A stretch of DNA of 64,000 bases, from the NCBI RefSeq assembly GCF_001667735.1, contig NZ_LZJN01000133.1, positions 27,481 through 91,480 on the forward strand, in the 5' to 3' direction. Shown in pieces: positions 16,597 to 26,660 of this stretch. Made by a program: the position numbers and the translations under genes. The notes below the pieces were generated by a model that ran no database searches, was not told the origin of the DNA, and saw only the letters and a list, made by a program, of their open reading frames with translations. This DNA is from Mycobacterium sp. E183. Its GTDB lineage: Bacteria > Actinomycetota > Actinomycetes > Mycobacteriales > Mycobacteriaceae. The number at the start of each line of letters is the position of its first letter. Position 1 is the first letter of the stretch.

Positions 16597-18087
16597 CTAG
16601 GCGGACAAGTCGCGGGTTGCCGGCCCCTCCAGCAGGGTGCCATCCGGGGCGAAGCGCGAGCCGTGCAACGGACATTCCCAGGCCTTGTCGGCGTCGTTCC
16701 AGTTCACGATCCCGCCGAGGTGCGGGCAGACCGGGGAAACGACATGTTCGGTGCCGTCTACCCGGCAGCGCGCCTCCAGATGCCACGGGGGCCCACTCAC
16801 CACGCCGCCTTCGTCCGCGCCGGGGCTGCGGCGGCCGGTGCGCAGCAGCGGGGTGATCCAGCCCTTGGCCAGATCGAAGCCCACCTCGAGGTTGGCCTGC
16901 ATGGCGGTCGGCAGCCCGGTCAGCTCATGGGGGCTCCAGCTGGCGAACGCCTTGGCCCAGTCCATTCGCCCGCCCAGGATGCGGCCGGACAGCGCCAGCG
17001 CCGCGGCGGCGCCGTTCGTCATCCCCCACTTGTTGAATCCTGTTGCCACAAAGATGGTTTCGGTCTTGGGCAGGATGGGTCCGACGTAGGGCAGCTGGTC
17101 GATGGGCGTGTAATCCTGCGCCGACCAGAAATGCGTCTGCTCGGCACCCGGATAGTGTTTGCGGGCCCACGACGCCAGTTCCCCGAGCGCCTGCGACGGG
17201 CTCTTCTTGCGGCCCACGGTGTGGCCGGCCCCGCCCACGATCAGCCGCTCCTCGTCCGCGACGGGTGCGTAACGCACCGATCGGGTCGGCGAGTCGGTGG
17301 AGATCATCATCGGCCGGGTGATGTTGCCGGGGACCTTGAACGCCATGCAGTAGGACCGGCTCGGCTTCACGCGCGCGAAGTATCCCCCGCGGTCCAGGAT
17401 CGGGATGCCGGTGGCGAGCACCAGCTGCTGGGCCTCGAGTTCCACGTCTCGCTCGGCGGCGTCGTTGACGTGTACGCGCACGCGGTCGCCGCGGCTGGAC
17501 ACCCGCCGGACCCGGGTGTGCTCGACGAGGCGGCCGCCGCGGCCGAGCAGTTCCGCCGCCAGCGCGTCAAGGAATGGCATGGGATCGAACTGCGCCTGGT
17601 CGGGCAGCCGCACCCCGCCGTGGTAAGGGAACGGCACGTCAGGGTCGTCGGCCCAAACTGCGGGCAGCCCAACCGCCTGGCAGGCCTGGAGCTCCAGTCG
17701 CGCCGATGGCACGCCCTTGGCGGACTGGGCGTAGGTGTAGGCGTCCTCGCGCTGCACCGCGATGCCATGCGACTCGCAGTAATCGATGACCCAGTCCTGG
17801 CCTTCGCGATTTCCGTCCACGTAGGCGCGGGCCAGGTCCCTGCCATGTCTGGGCAGGATCTTCGACAGGTGGGTGGCCTGCAGCAGGCTGATCTTCGCCG
17901 TGGTGTTCCCGGTGGCGCAGGCCCCGACGGTGCGAGCCTCGAGCACCAGCACGTCCTTGCCGGCGCGGGCCAACAGCACCGCGGTCATCAGCCCGGTGAT
18001 GCCTGCACCCACGACGATGACATCCGCGGAGCGGGGGCCTTGGTCAAGCTGGCTTGCGGCCCAAGGCTGTTCGCCTCGGTTGGTCAT
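16597..18087 (-). CDS. FAD-dependent oxidoreductase with C-terminal Rieske domain
   Basis: This 496-residue fusion combines a DAO-type flavoprotein and a Rieske [2Fe-2S] domain. The dinucleotide-binding motif VIVVGAGITGLMTAVLLARAG lies near residues 24-44 (quoted in part), and FVATGFNKWGMTNG near 350 belongs to the DAO fold. At the C-terminus CPHLGGIV and CPLHGSRF give the C-x-H ... C-x2-H cluster ligands. Such proteins oxidise amines or hydroxyl groups, with the Rieske centre passing electrons on, but the substrate is unknown. ATG 18087 is chosen because upstream sequence in the open frame is Arg/Gly-rich and non-homologous. Confidence 0.88.
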   Translation of the reverse strand: MTNRGEQPWAASQLDQGPRSADVIVVGAGITGLMTAVLLARAGKDVLVLEARTVGACATGNTTAKISLLQATHLSKILPRHGRDLARAYVDGNREGQDWVIDYCESHGIAVQREDAYTYAQSAKGVPSARLELQACQAVGLPAVWADDPDVPFPYHGGVRLPDQAQFDPMPFLDALAAELLGRGGRLVEHTRVRRVSSRGDRVRVHVNDAAERDVELEAQQLVLATGIPILDRGGYFARVKPSRSYCMAFKVPGNITRPMMISTDSPTRSVRYAPVADEERLIVGGAGHTVGRKKSPSQALGELASWARKHYPGAEQTHFWSAQDYTPIDQLPYVGPILPKTETIFVATGFNKWGMTNGAAAALALSGRILGGRMDWAKAFASWSPHELTGLPTAMQANLEVGFDLAKGWITPLLRTGRRSPGADEGGVVSGPPWHLEARCRVDGTEHVVSPVCPHLGGIVNWNDADKAWECPLHGSRFAPDGTLLEGPATRDLSA

Positions 18088-18161
18088 CCATAACGACGTC
18101 ACGGGTGGGCTAATACCCCTGCCGAACCCGGGGAAACACCGCCGCGGCCCGGCGGGCGGCG

Positions 18162-18986
18162 TCACGCCCGCCTCAGCTGCGCTTTCGCCTCCCTGACCGA
18201 TTCTTCCGCGGCGCGGCCGGCCCGCTTGGCCCGGTCGAAGGCCGCTTCGGCGCGTTCGAGTTCGCGCTCGGCGGTCCGCAACGCGGCGAACGCCTCGCCG
18301 CGACGCCTCCGGGCCGCATCGCGCTCGGCGCGGCGGTCGGACTGTGCGGCGTCGGCGTCGGCCGCCTTGCGCTCGGCGGCCGTAACGGCCGCCGTCAGTT
18401 TTTCGAGACGCCGCTGCGCGGCGACGTCTCGCGCTGACCGCTTGCCGGATTGTGGCGGGGATTTCGCCGGCCGCTTCCCGGCCTTGGCGGTGCGGGCGGA
18501 GGTCGTCGATACCGTGCTCGCGGCGCCGAGGTCGCCGAAACCCGACCACTGCTCGGGGCGCGCCAGCCGGCCGAGCCGCTGCCTGACCTCCGGTTCGGCG
18601 ATGGCGGCTTGCAGCGTGCTGGCGATGTCGTCGCGGACGGCCGAGGACGGCTGTTTGACGCCGGCCGCGTCGAGTGCGGCCCGCATGAGCTCGCCGATGA
18701 GCCGGTGCTGCTGGGCCGACAAGTCCCGGATGCGTGCCCCGTCCATGGCGGCGTGCGCGGCGCGCAGCTCGTCACCCAGCGCCGCCAGCCGCCGCCCGGT
18801 GTCGCGGTGCCGCAGCGCGAGCCGATTGACGATCCACGCCGCCGTGGTTGGCTTGTTGCAAGCGGAAATTCGCTTGGCCGCCGTGTCGTCCCCGCGGCGT
18901 TTGGCCGCGGCGGTCAATCTGGTGCGCTCCGCGGTGAACTCCTTTGGCGTTGCCCAATAAAGGCTGTCCAGTTCGTCGTCGGCCAT
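18162..18986 (-). CDS. Conserved mycobacterial coiled-coil protein
   Basis: This 274-residue soluble protein of unknown function is almost all alpha-helical. The N-terminal half (LDSLYWATPKEFTAERTRL, then PTTAAWIVNRLALRH) looks like a conserved actinobacterial domain. The C-terminal 110 residues are a long charged Ala/Arg/Glu coiled coil after a Ser/Pro linker. There is no signal peptide. ATG 18986 is chosen because the domain begins there; upstream in-frame sequence overlaps the L,D-transpeptidase gene in antisense. It is divergent from that gene and may share its promoter region. Confidence 0.75.
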   Translation of the reverse strand: MADDELDSLYWATPKEFTAERTRLTAAAKRRGDDTAAKRISACNKPTTAAWIVNRLALRHRDTGRRLAALGDELRAAHAAMDGARIRDLSAQQHRLIGELMRAALDAAGVKQPSSAVRDDIASTLQAAIAEPEVRQRLGRLARPEQWSGFGDLGAASTVSTTSARTAKAGKRPAKSPPQSGKRSARDVAAQRRLEKLTAAVTAAERKAADADAAQSDRRAERDAARRRRGEAFAALRTAERELERAEAAFDRAKRAGRAAEESVREAKAQLRRA

Positions 18987-19122
18987 GACGCCATGATCCA
19001 CGCGCCGGGGCTCGGTCGGTTTAAAAACCGCACCTCCGTGGCACCTGAAGGACAACATCGTCGCGCCGGGAGGCGAGCGACTTCGGCCCGGCACCAACAG
19101 AAGGCAAGGATCCCTCAGCTCG

Positions 19123-20406
19123 ATGACGCCCAAGACCGGTGGTCGGCCCGCTCCCCGGATCCCCCGGGATCGCCGGTTATTGGTCGCCGTTTCGGCGGCC
19201 GTCGTACTGGTGGGCGCCGTCGTGATCGCGGTGTCCCTCGGTTGCTTCGGCGGCGGTGGGTGCGGTCACCGCAGTGCCTCGTCCAAGGCCTCGGGGCCGG
19301 CTCAGGTGACGATCACGCCGGCCCCCGACGCGCACGACGTCGATCCGGTCGCGCCCGTGATGGTCAAGGCCGACACCGGAACGCTGACCGACGTCCGAAT
19401 GGTCAACGAAAGCGGCAAATCGGTGCAGGGCGTGACGACACCCGACAACACCGTGTGGAAGCCCACCGTCCCCCTGGGCTACGGCCGCACCTATACGCTG
19501 ACGGTTACCAGCCGCGGTCCCAACGGCATTGCGTCCACCCAAGTTTCGTCATTTTCGACGCTGAAACCGTCCAACCAGACCAAGGTGTCGTTCACCACCA
19601 CGTCGGAGGCCGTCCTCAAAGATGGCGGCACGTATGGGGTCGGGACGGTGATCGTCGCGCACTTCGACGAACAGATCGCCGACCGCGCCGCCGCCGAGCG
19701 CCAGCTGGCGGTGACCACCAACCCGAAGGTGGAGGGTTCGTGGTACTGGGTCGACGACCAGAACGCCCATTGGCGCCCGGAGCACTACTACGCCCCGGGC
19801 ACGACCGTCACGGCCGAAGCCAAGATCTATGGAATCTCTTTGGGCAATGGCCTATTCGGGCAGGACGACACCAAAGTGTCGTTCCGGATCGGCGACGCCC
19901 ACGTATCGATCGCCGACGACGCGACTCATCAGGTCAGCGTCTTCGACAACGGAGCCCTGGTCCGCACGATGCCCACCTCGATGGGGATGGGCGGCACCGA
20001 AAACGTCGGCGGCAAGAGCATCTCGCTGTGGACTCCCCCGGGCGTCTACACGGTGCTCGACAAGGGGAACCCCGTCGTCATGGACTCCTCCACGTTCGGG
20101 CTGCCGAAGAACTCCCGCCTGGGCTACCGCGAGACCATCAACTGGGCCACCAAGATCAGCACCGACGGCATTTACCTGCACGAGCTGGACGCCACGGTGT
20201 GGGCACAGGGCCATCAGGACACCTCGCACGGCTGCCTGAACCTCAACGCCGACAACGCGAAATGGTTCTACGACTTCTCCGTGCCCGGCGACGTGGTCGA
20301 GGTCCGCAACAGCGGCGGCCCGCCGCTGACGCTGGCGCAGAACGGTGACTGGACACTCAGCTGGGACGACTGGCGCAAAGGCAGCGCCCTGAAGCCCCAG
20401 ACGTGA
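19123..20406 (+). CDS. L,D-transpeptidase (YkuD), LdtB-like
   Basis: This 427-residue envelope enzyme should form 3-3 crosslinks in peptidoglycan or attach proteins to it. A membrane-spanning segment lies at residues 20-42, followed by VSLGC, which is not a clean lipobox. Two Ig-like domains follow, and then the YkuD domain, whose catalytic motif HQDTSHGCLNLNADNAKWF is near residue 370. WYWVDDQNAHWRPEHYY and the WDDWRKG C-terminus are shared with M. tuberculosis LdtMt2 and LdtMt5. It lies just upstream of furA, the same strand, 84 bp apart; resistance to beta-lactams other than carbapenems is known for this family. Confidence 0.93.
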   Translation: MTPKTGGRPAPRIPRDRRLLVAVSAAVVLVGAVVIAVSLGCFGGGGCGHRSASSKASGPAQVTITPAPDAHDVDPVAPVMVKADTGTLTDVRMVNESGKSVQGVTTPDNTVWKPTVPLGYGRTYTLTVTSRGPNGIASTQVSSFSTLKPSNQTKVSFTTTSEAVLKDGGTYGVGTVIVAHFDEQIADRAAAERQLAVTTNPKVEGSWYWVDDQNAHWRPEHYYAPGTTVTAEAKIYGISLGNGLFGQDDTKVSFRIGDAHVSIADDATHQVSVFDNGALVRTMPTSMGMGGTENVGGKSISLWTPPGVYTVLDKGNPVVMDSSTFGLPKNSRLGYRETINWATKISTDGIYLHELDATVWAQGHQDTSHGCLNLNADNAKWFYDFSVPGDVVEVRNSGGPPLTLAQNGDWTLSWDDWRKGSALKPQT

Positions 20407-20454
20407 CGCGGTTCATTCGTCACCGCCGGTTGTGCCCCACTTCACAGTAAAGTC

Positions 20455-20490
20455 TTGACTCGATCCAAATAAGTGCGTCATATTGGTGCG
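20455..20490 (+). promoter_or_regulatory. furA-katG promoter (probably leaderless) with FurA operator region
   Basis: TTGACT (20455-20460) and CATATT (20479-20484) are separated by 18 bp, which places the transcript start at or within a base or two of GTG 20491. The M. tuberculosis furA promoter has near-identical elements (CTTGACT ... CATATTG), gives a leaderless furA message and is bound by FurA over this AT-rich stretch. The similarity is by memory. Confidence 0.75.
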
Positions 20491-20931
20491 GTGTCATCGA
20501 CGGCCGATTACGCGGAACGACTGCGCATGGCCGATCTCCGGGTGACCCGACCCAGGGTCGCGGTGCTGGAGGCCGTCGACGCCCACCCGCACTCCGACAC
20601 CGAGACGATCTTCTCGGCCGTCCGCGTGGGCCTCCCCGACGTGTCCCGCCAGGCGGTTTACGACGTCCTCAACGCGCTGAGCTCGGTCGGTTTGGTGCGT
20701 AGGATCCAGCCCTCCGGGTCGGTCGCCCGCTATGAGTCGCGGGTCGGCGACAACCACCACCACGTGGTGTGCCGGTCCTGCGGCGTGATCGCCGACATCG
20801 ATTGCGCCGTCGGCGAGGCGCCCTGTCTCACCCCGTCGGACGACAACGACGTTCTGGATGGCTTCGTCCTGGACGAGGCCGAGGTCATCTACTGGGGCGT
20901 CTGCCCCGATTGTTCGACTGCAGGTTCCTAG
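20491..20931 (+). CDS. furA: FurA, ferric-uptake-type repressor of katG
   Basis: This 146-residue Fur-family regulator senses redox and metal state and represses its own gene and katG. The winged helix includes ADLRVTRPRVAVLEAV and DVSRQAVYDVLNALS (recognition region); GDNHHHVVCRSCG and the final CPDC are the metal-site histidines and cysteines. GTG 20491 gives the M. tuberculosis-like start VSSTADYAERLRMADLR; GTG 20473 is in frame but lies between the promoter hexamers. It is 35 bp before katG in the same operon, as in M. tuberculosis. Confidence 0.95.
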   Translation: MSSTADYAERLRMADLRVTRPRVAVLEAVDAHPHSDTETIFSAVRVGLPDVSRQAVYDVLNALSSVGLVRRIQPSGSVARYESRVGDNHHHVVCRSCGVIADIDCAVGEAPCLTPSDDNDVLDGFVLDEAEVIYWGVCPDCSTAGS

Positions 20932-20954
20932 ATCGCAGCCCCATCACCCCCTAA

Positions 20955-23207
<2,253 letters not shown>

Positions 23208-23222
23208 GACCGCCATAGCAAG

Positions 23223-23257
23223 CGGCGCCCCGCGGGCCATCGGGTCGCGGGGCGCCG
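23223..23257 (+). terminator. GC-rich hairpin after katG
   Basis: A perfect 12-bp stem (CGGCGCCCCGCG at 23223-23234 with its complement at 23246-23257) and an 11-nt loop lie 16 bp after the katG stop. No U-tract follows, which is usual for mycobacterial intrinsic-like terminators. Confidence 0.7.
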
Positions 23258-23285
23258 TGCGTCAGGTGAGTGATCGGTCGACTCG

Positions 23286-23342
23286 CGACACATAAACGGC
23301 GCACACGACACGCCGCGAACACTCGCCGTGGTTTATGTCTCG
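23286..23342. repeat. Imperfect long inverted repeat between katG and GDPD genes
   Basis: CGACACATAAAC (23286-23297) pairs with GTTTATGTCTCG (23331-23342) with one mismatch, and GGCG (23298-23301) with CGCC (23324-23327). It lies between two convergent genes and could terminate the minus-strand gene or act as another folded element. Its AT-rich arms contrast with the surrounding GC-rich DNA. Confidence 0.5.
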
Positions 23343-23391
23343 TGGTCCTCGGGCGCCGGCCGACCGGCTGAATCAGCGGGTGCTGGTGCGG

Positions 23392-24177
23392 TCACCATTC
23401 GCCGCGGGCCACGAGCACCTCGCGGAGCACATCCGCCCGATCCGTGATGATGCCGTCGACGCCGCTATCGAAAAGTGCGTGCATGGTGTCCGGGTCGTCG
23501 ACCGTCCAGGCGTGCACCTGGCGTCCGGACTCGTGCAGGGCGCGGACGAGTCCGCGCGTGATGATCGGTATCCGACCCAGCCGTGGCGGCAGCTGCAGGC
23601 AGTCACTGTCCCGCAACAGCTGCCAGGCATAGGCCCGGCTTGCCGGCGTTTGGGCCGCCGGCAACGCCAGGAACGCGCCGATACCCGCCGAACTGGCCAC
23701 CCGCCTGGACAGCAGCCTCAGCGCCCGACGCCGACGGCGTTCGGAAAACGAGGTGATCAACACCCGGTCGTGCGCCTTCATTCGCTCGATCACCTCGACG
23801 GTGGGAACGACGGCGGACGCGGACTTGATATCGATGTTGACCCGTATGTCCGGCAGCGTGGCGAGGAGCTCTTCGAGGGTCGGTATCGATTCTCCCGCGC
23901 CCAGATGCAGGTGGCGGACGTCGCGCCAATCCGAGCGGTCGATGGCGCCCGTTGCGCCCGCGTCCGACCTGAAGGCGCGGTCGTGCAGGATCACGGCGAC
24001 GCCGTCGCGTGTCGCCCGAACGTCGGTCTCGATGTATCGAAACCCAAGCTTGGCCGCCTCGCAGAACGCTCCCATGCTGTTCATCGGCCACTTGAACGAC
24101 GTAAACCCCCTGTGCGCCATGGCGATTCGCCCGGCACTACGCAGAAACTGCACGGTGGGCACGCCGCGATCAGCCAT
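23392..24177 (-). CDS. Glycerophosphodiester phosphodiesterase (GDPD)
   Basis: This 261-residue TIM-barrel enzyme should split glycerophosphodiesters into glycerol-3-phosphate and an alcohol. AHRGFTSFKWPMNS near residue 20 carries the first catalytic His, ETDVRATRDGVAVILHD near 50 the metal-binding Glu/Asp and second His, and NIDIKS a further metal ligand. No signal peptide is apparent, so it should be cytoplasmic or membrane-associated. ATG 24177 is chosen because in-frame sequence beyond it overlaps the DUF1906 gene in another frame. It is 16 bp downstream of that gene on the same strand and they may be co-transcribed. Confidence 0.9.
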   Translation of the reverse strand: MADRGVPTVQFLRSAGRIAMAHRGFTSFKWPMNSMGAFCEAAKLGFRYIETDVRATRDGVAVILHDRAFRSDAGATGAIDRSDWRDVRHLHLGAGESIPTLEELLATLPDIRVNIDIKSASAVVPTVEVIERMKAHDRVLITSFSERRRRRALRLLSRRVASSAGIGAFLALPAAQTPASRAYAWQLLRDSDCLQLPPRLGRIPIITRGLVRALHESGRQVHAWTVDDPDTMHALFDSGVDGIITDRADVLREVLVARGEW

Positions 24178-24193
24178 CAGCCGCCTGCACGGC

Positions 24194-25000
24194 TCACCGA
24201 TCCAGGCCCCATTGGCCGTAGTCGGCCGCCAACACCTCGTCGATGTCGACGTTGATCCCGCCAAGGAGCGGGCTTGGGTTGCTTGGGCTGTTGACCACGG
24301 ACTGGTAAAGAACCGCGGCGGGTTCGCGCGCGCCGTGCGACCACGACTTCGTCTGCCAAGCCCACCGGTGCCCGGGTGTGGTCGAGTTCCCGACGACGCC
24401 GTCCCGGATCGCCCAGCCGCACGCGTTGGCATGCCCGTAGATGCCGGTGCGGCCCACGCCCAGCGCGGAGTTGATGCCCCGAAACCACTGCACCGCAACG
24501 CTGTTCCAGGTGTTCTCGTCGATGTCGTCGTCGACGCTGAAGAATATCGGCGCCGAGCCCGGGCCCCCCGCCGCGGCGTGCAACCGTTGCGCCGTCCGGG
24601 CATCGGCCACCCCGCCGTCGTAGCCGCGGGTGTAATCCGACGGGTCCGGCCACCCGGGTTTGCCGTACTGGAAATTGCTGACGATCTGCAAACCCGCGGC
24701 GCGCAGCGCGTCCGCGTACTCGCGGGTGATCGGCTTCGCCTCGAAATTCGCGCCCGGCCGCGACTCGGAAACGTAATTCACCACCCCGGCATAGCCCGCC
24801 GATTTGATCTCGTCCGGCGAAATCCTGCGCTCGGCGAAATCGATCAGCCGCAGGTCGGCGGCGAATGCCGTCGGCGCGGCGGAGTTGGCGGCCGAGGTCA
24901 CGAAGCTGAGGAAAGCGGGCGCCACGGCAAGTTTTAGGACGTCGCGTCGCGACGCCGATCGCCGTCCGCGGCGTTCGCCTGATGCAGCCGAACCCTGCAC
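24194..25000 (-). CDS. Tat-exported DUF1906 glycoside-hydrolase-like protein (Rv2525c-like)
   Basis: This 268-residue protein has a twin-arginine signal peptide (SRRDVLKLAVAP, residues 18-29) and a DUF1906 TIM-barrel domain. Its wording closely follows M. tuberculosis Rv2525c: LIDFAERRISPDEIKSAGY, ITREYADALRAAGLQIVSNF, HAAAGGPGSAPIFFSVDDD and the ending INVDIDEVLAADYGQWG. Rv2525c is a Tat-dependent envelope protein whose loss affects beta-lactam sensitivity, and the fold resembles peptidoglycan-acting glycoside hydrolases. The ATG at 25000 starts the signal peptide. Substrate unproven. Confidence 0.9.
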   Translation of the reverse strand: MQGSAASGERRGRRSASRRDVLKLAVAPAFLSFVTSAANSAAPTAFAADLRLIDFAERRISPDEIKSAGYAGVVNYVSESRPGANFEAKPITREYADALRAAGLQIVSNFQYGKPGWPDPSDYTRGYDGGVADARTAQRLHAAAGGPGSAPIFFSVDDDIDENTWNSVAVQWFRGINSALGVGRTGIYGHANACGWAIRDGVVGNSTTPGHRWAWQTKSWSHGAREPAAVLYQSVVNSPSNPSPLLGGINVDIDEVLAADYGQWGLDR

Positions 25001-25262
25001 CGCGCGATGGTAACAAACAGCTCAGGACCGGTGCTGCGACTGCGCGGCACCGAACACCGTCGGCTTGGGCCCCCCGCGGTGCGCCGGCGGAGGTGAGGAA
25101 CACCCATCGCCGACTGCCGCGCGGCTGCGCAGGCGCGCGCGCATTCTCCGCCGAGTGGCCGCTCGGACTCTGGTCAACCCCGGTCGGGGCCGGGTGGCAT
25201 GATCCTTAAGTGCCGGATTTCCGTGGGATCGTTTTCGCGGGTGCCGGTGATGTTCGAGCTCG
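25001..25262. other. Divergent intergenic region
   Basis: This stretch lies between the Tat-exported gene and the promoter of the glycosyltransferase operon. No gene is convincing: the open frames are Arg/Pro-rich or lack ribosome-binding sites. No hairpin or repeat was recognised. Confidence 0.35.
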
Positions 25263-25308
25263 TTGCGCTCGATTAGGTGATCGAACTATAGTCTGGACAC
25301 ATGTCCAG
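25263..25308 (+). promoter_or_regulatory. Promoter with palindromic operator for the GT4 operon
   Basis: TTGCGC (25263-25268) and TATAGT (25287-25292) are 18 bp apart. The inverted repeat CTGGACA-CA-TGTCCAG at 25293-25308 begins directly after the -10 element, so a bound repressor would cover the transcript start. The leader to the first start codon is about 95 nt. The motif looks like a TetR- or GntR-type operator; no regulator gene is adjacent. Confidence 0.55.
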
Positions 25309-25394
25309 TTTGCTGTCACGGAGTTCGGGAGTCCGTTGACCGCGATGGGTTCGGCGCTGTTCCGCGGTCATTCACCAGCAAAGAAGAGTTGAGT

Positions 25395-26660
25395 ATGCGA
25401 ATTGCCCTGCTGTCCTACCGTAGTAAAACTCATTGCGGCGGACAGGGCGTCTACGTGCGCCATCTCAGCCACGGACTGGTGGAACTCGGTCATGACGTCG
25501 AGGTGTTCTCCGGCCAGCCCTACCCCGACCTGCTCGATCCGCGGGTGCGGCTGACCAAGGTCCCCAGCCTCGACCTCTACCGCGAGCCCGACCCGTTCCG
25601 CGTGCCGCGGCCCAGCGAAATCCGTGACTCGATCGACCTGTTGGAACTGCTTACCACCTGGACCGCCGGGTTCCCGGAACCGCGGACGTTCACCATGCGC
25701 GCCGCCCGGTTGCTGGCCGGCCGGACCGCCGATTTCGACGTCGTCCACGACAACCAGAGCCTGGGCACCGGACTGCTCACGATCGCCGGCGCGGGCCTGC
25801 CGGTGGTGGCCACCGTGCACCACCCCATCACCCGTGACCGGGTGCTCGACCTGGCCGCCGCGCGGTGGTGGCGAAAACCGTTGGTGCAGCGATGGTATGG
25901 ATTTCTCGGCATGCAGCAGCAGGTCGCACGCCAGATTCCCGACCTGCTGACGGTCTCCTCGTCGTCGGCCGCGGACATCGTCAGCGACTTCGGCGTCTCC
26001 CCCGACCAGCTGCACGTCGTGCCGCTGGGCGTGAACACCGAGCTGTTCAAGCCGGCGTCGCGGCCCCGGCAGGCCGGACGGATCATCGCGATCGCCAGCG
26101 CCGATACGCCGCTCAAGGGGGTGCGCACGCTGCTGCACGCGGTGGCCCGCCTGCGCACGCGCAGAGATCTCGAGCTGCGCCTCGTCGCCAAGGTGGAGCC
26201 CAACGGTCCCACCCACAAACTCATCGCCGAGCTCGGCATCTCCGACATCGTCCACATCACCAGCGGGCTTTCCGACGCCGAGCTCGCGGCGCTGTTCGCG
26301 TCGGCCGAGGTCGCCTGCATTCCGTCGCTCTACGAAGGGTTCTCGCTGCCCGCGGTGGAGGCCATGGCCAGCGGGACGCCGATCGTGGCCAGCCGGGTGG
26401 GCGCACTCCCCGAAGTCCTGGGCACCGACGGCGCGTGCGCCGAGCTGGTGCCGCCCGCCGACGTCGACGCGCTCACTCGCGCGCTCGGTGACCTGCTGGA
26501 CTCGCCGGAGAAGCGGCGGAGCCTGGGCGAGGCGGGACGCACCCGCGCGGTCAACGTCTTCAGCTGGGAGGCCGTGGCCGCGCAGACGGTTCGGGTGTAT
26601 GACCGCGCGATCGCCCGTAACACCGCTGCGTCGGCGACCGAGGGGGAAGCGCGATGCTGA
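25395..26660 (+). CDS. GT4-family glycosyltransferase
   Basis: This 421-residue retaining GT-B glycosyltransferase should use a nucleotide-sugar donor. The N-terminus MRIALLSYRSKTHCGGQGVY contains the GGQGVY acceptor-site loop, LLTVSSSSAADIV marks the interdomain region, and the E-x7-E motif is YEGFSLPAVEAMASG near residue 310. The start is ATG 25395; TTG 25389 is two codons upstream and also follows the AAGAAGAG ribosome-binding region. It overlaps the next gene by 7 bp and opens a three-gene operon behind a palindromic promoter. Product and pathway are not known. Confidence 0.9.
   Translation: MRIALLSYRSKTHCGGQGVYVRHLSHGLVELGHDVEVFSGQPYPDLLDPRVRLTKVPSLDLYREPDPFRVPRPSEIRDSIDLLELLTTWTAGFPEPRTFTMRAARLLAGRTADFDVVHDNQSLGTGLLTIAGAGLPVVATVHHPITRDRVLDLAAARWWRKPLVQRWYGFLGMQQQVARQIPDLLTVSSSSAADIVSDFGVSPDQLHVVPLGVNTELFKPASRPRQAGRIIAIASADTPLKGVRTLLHAVARLRTRRDLELRLVAKVEPNGPTHKLIAELGISDIVHITSGLSDAELAALFASAEVACIPSLYEGFSLPAVEAMASGTPIVASRVGALPEVLGTDGACAELVPPADVDALTRALGDLLDSPEKRRSLGEAGRTRAVNVFSWEAVAAQTVRVYDRAIARNTAASATEGEARC

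Noticed and set aside
25210..25392. 60-codon plus-strand frame before the GT4 gene
   Set aside because: Covers the promoter and palindrome; weak start and no recognisable protein.
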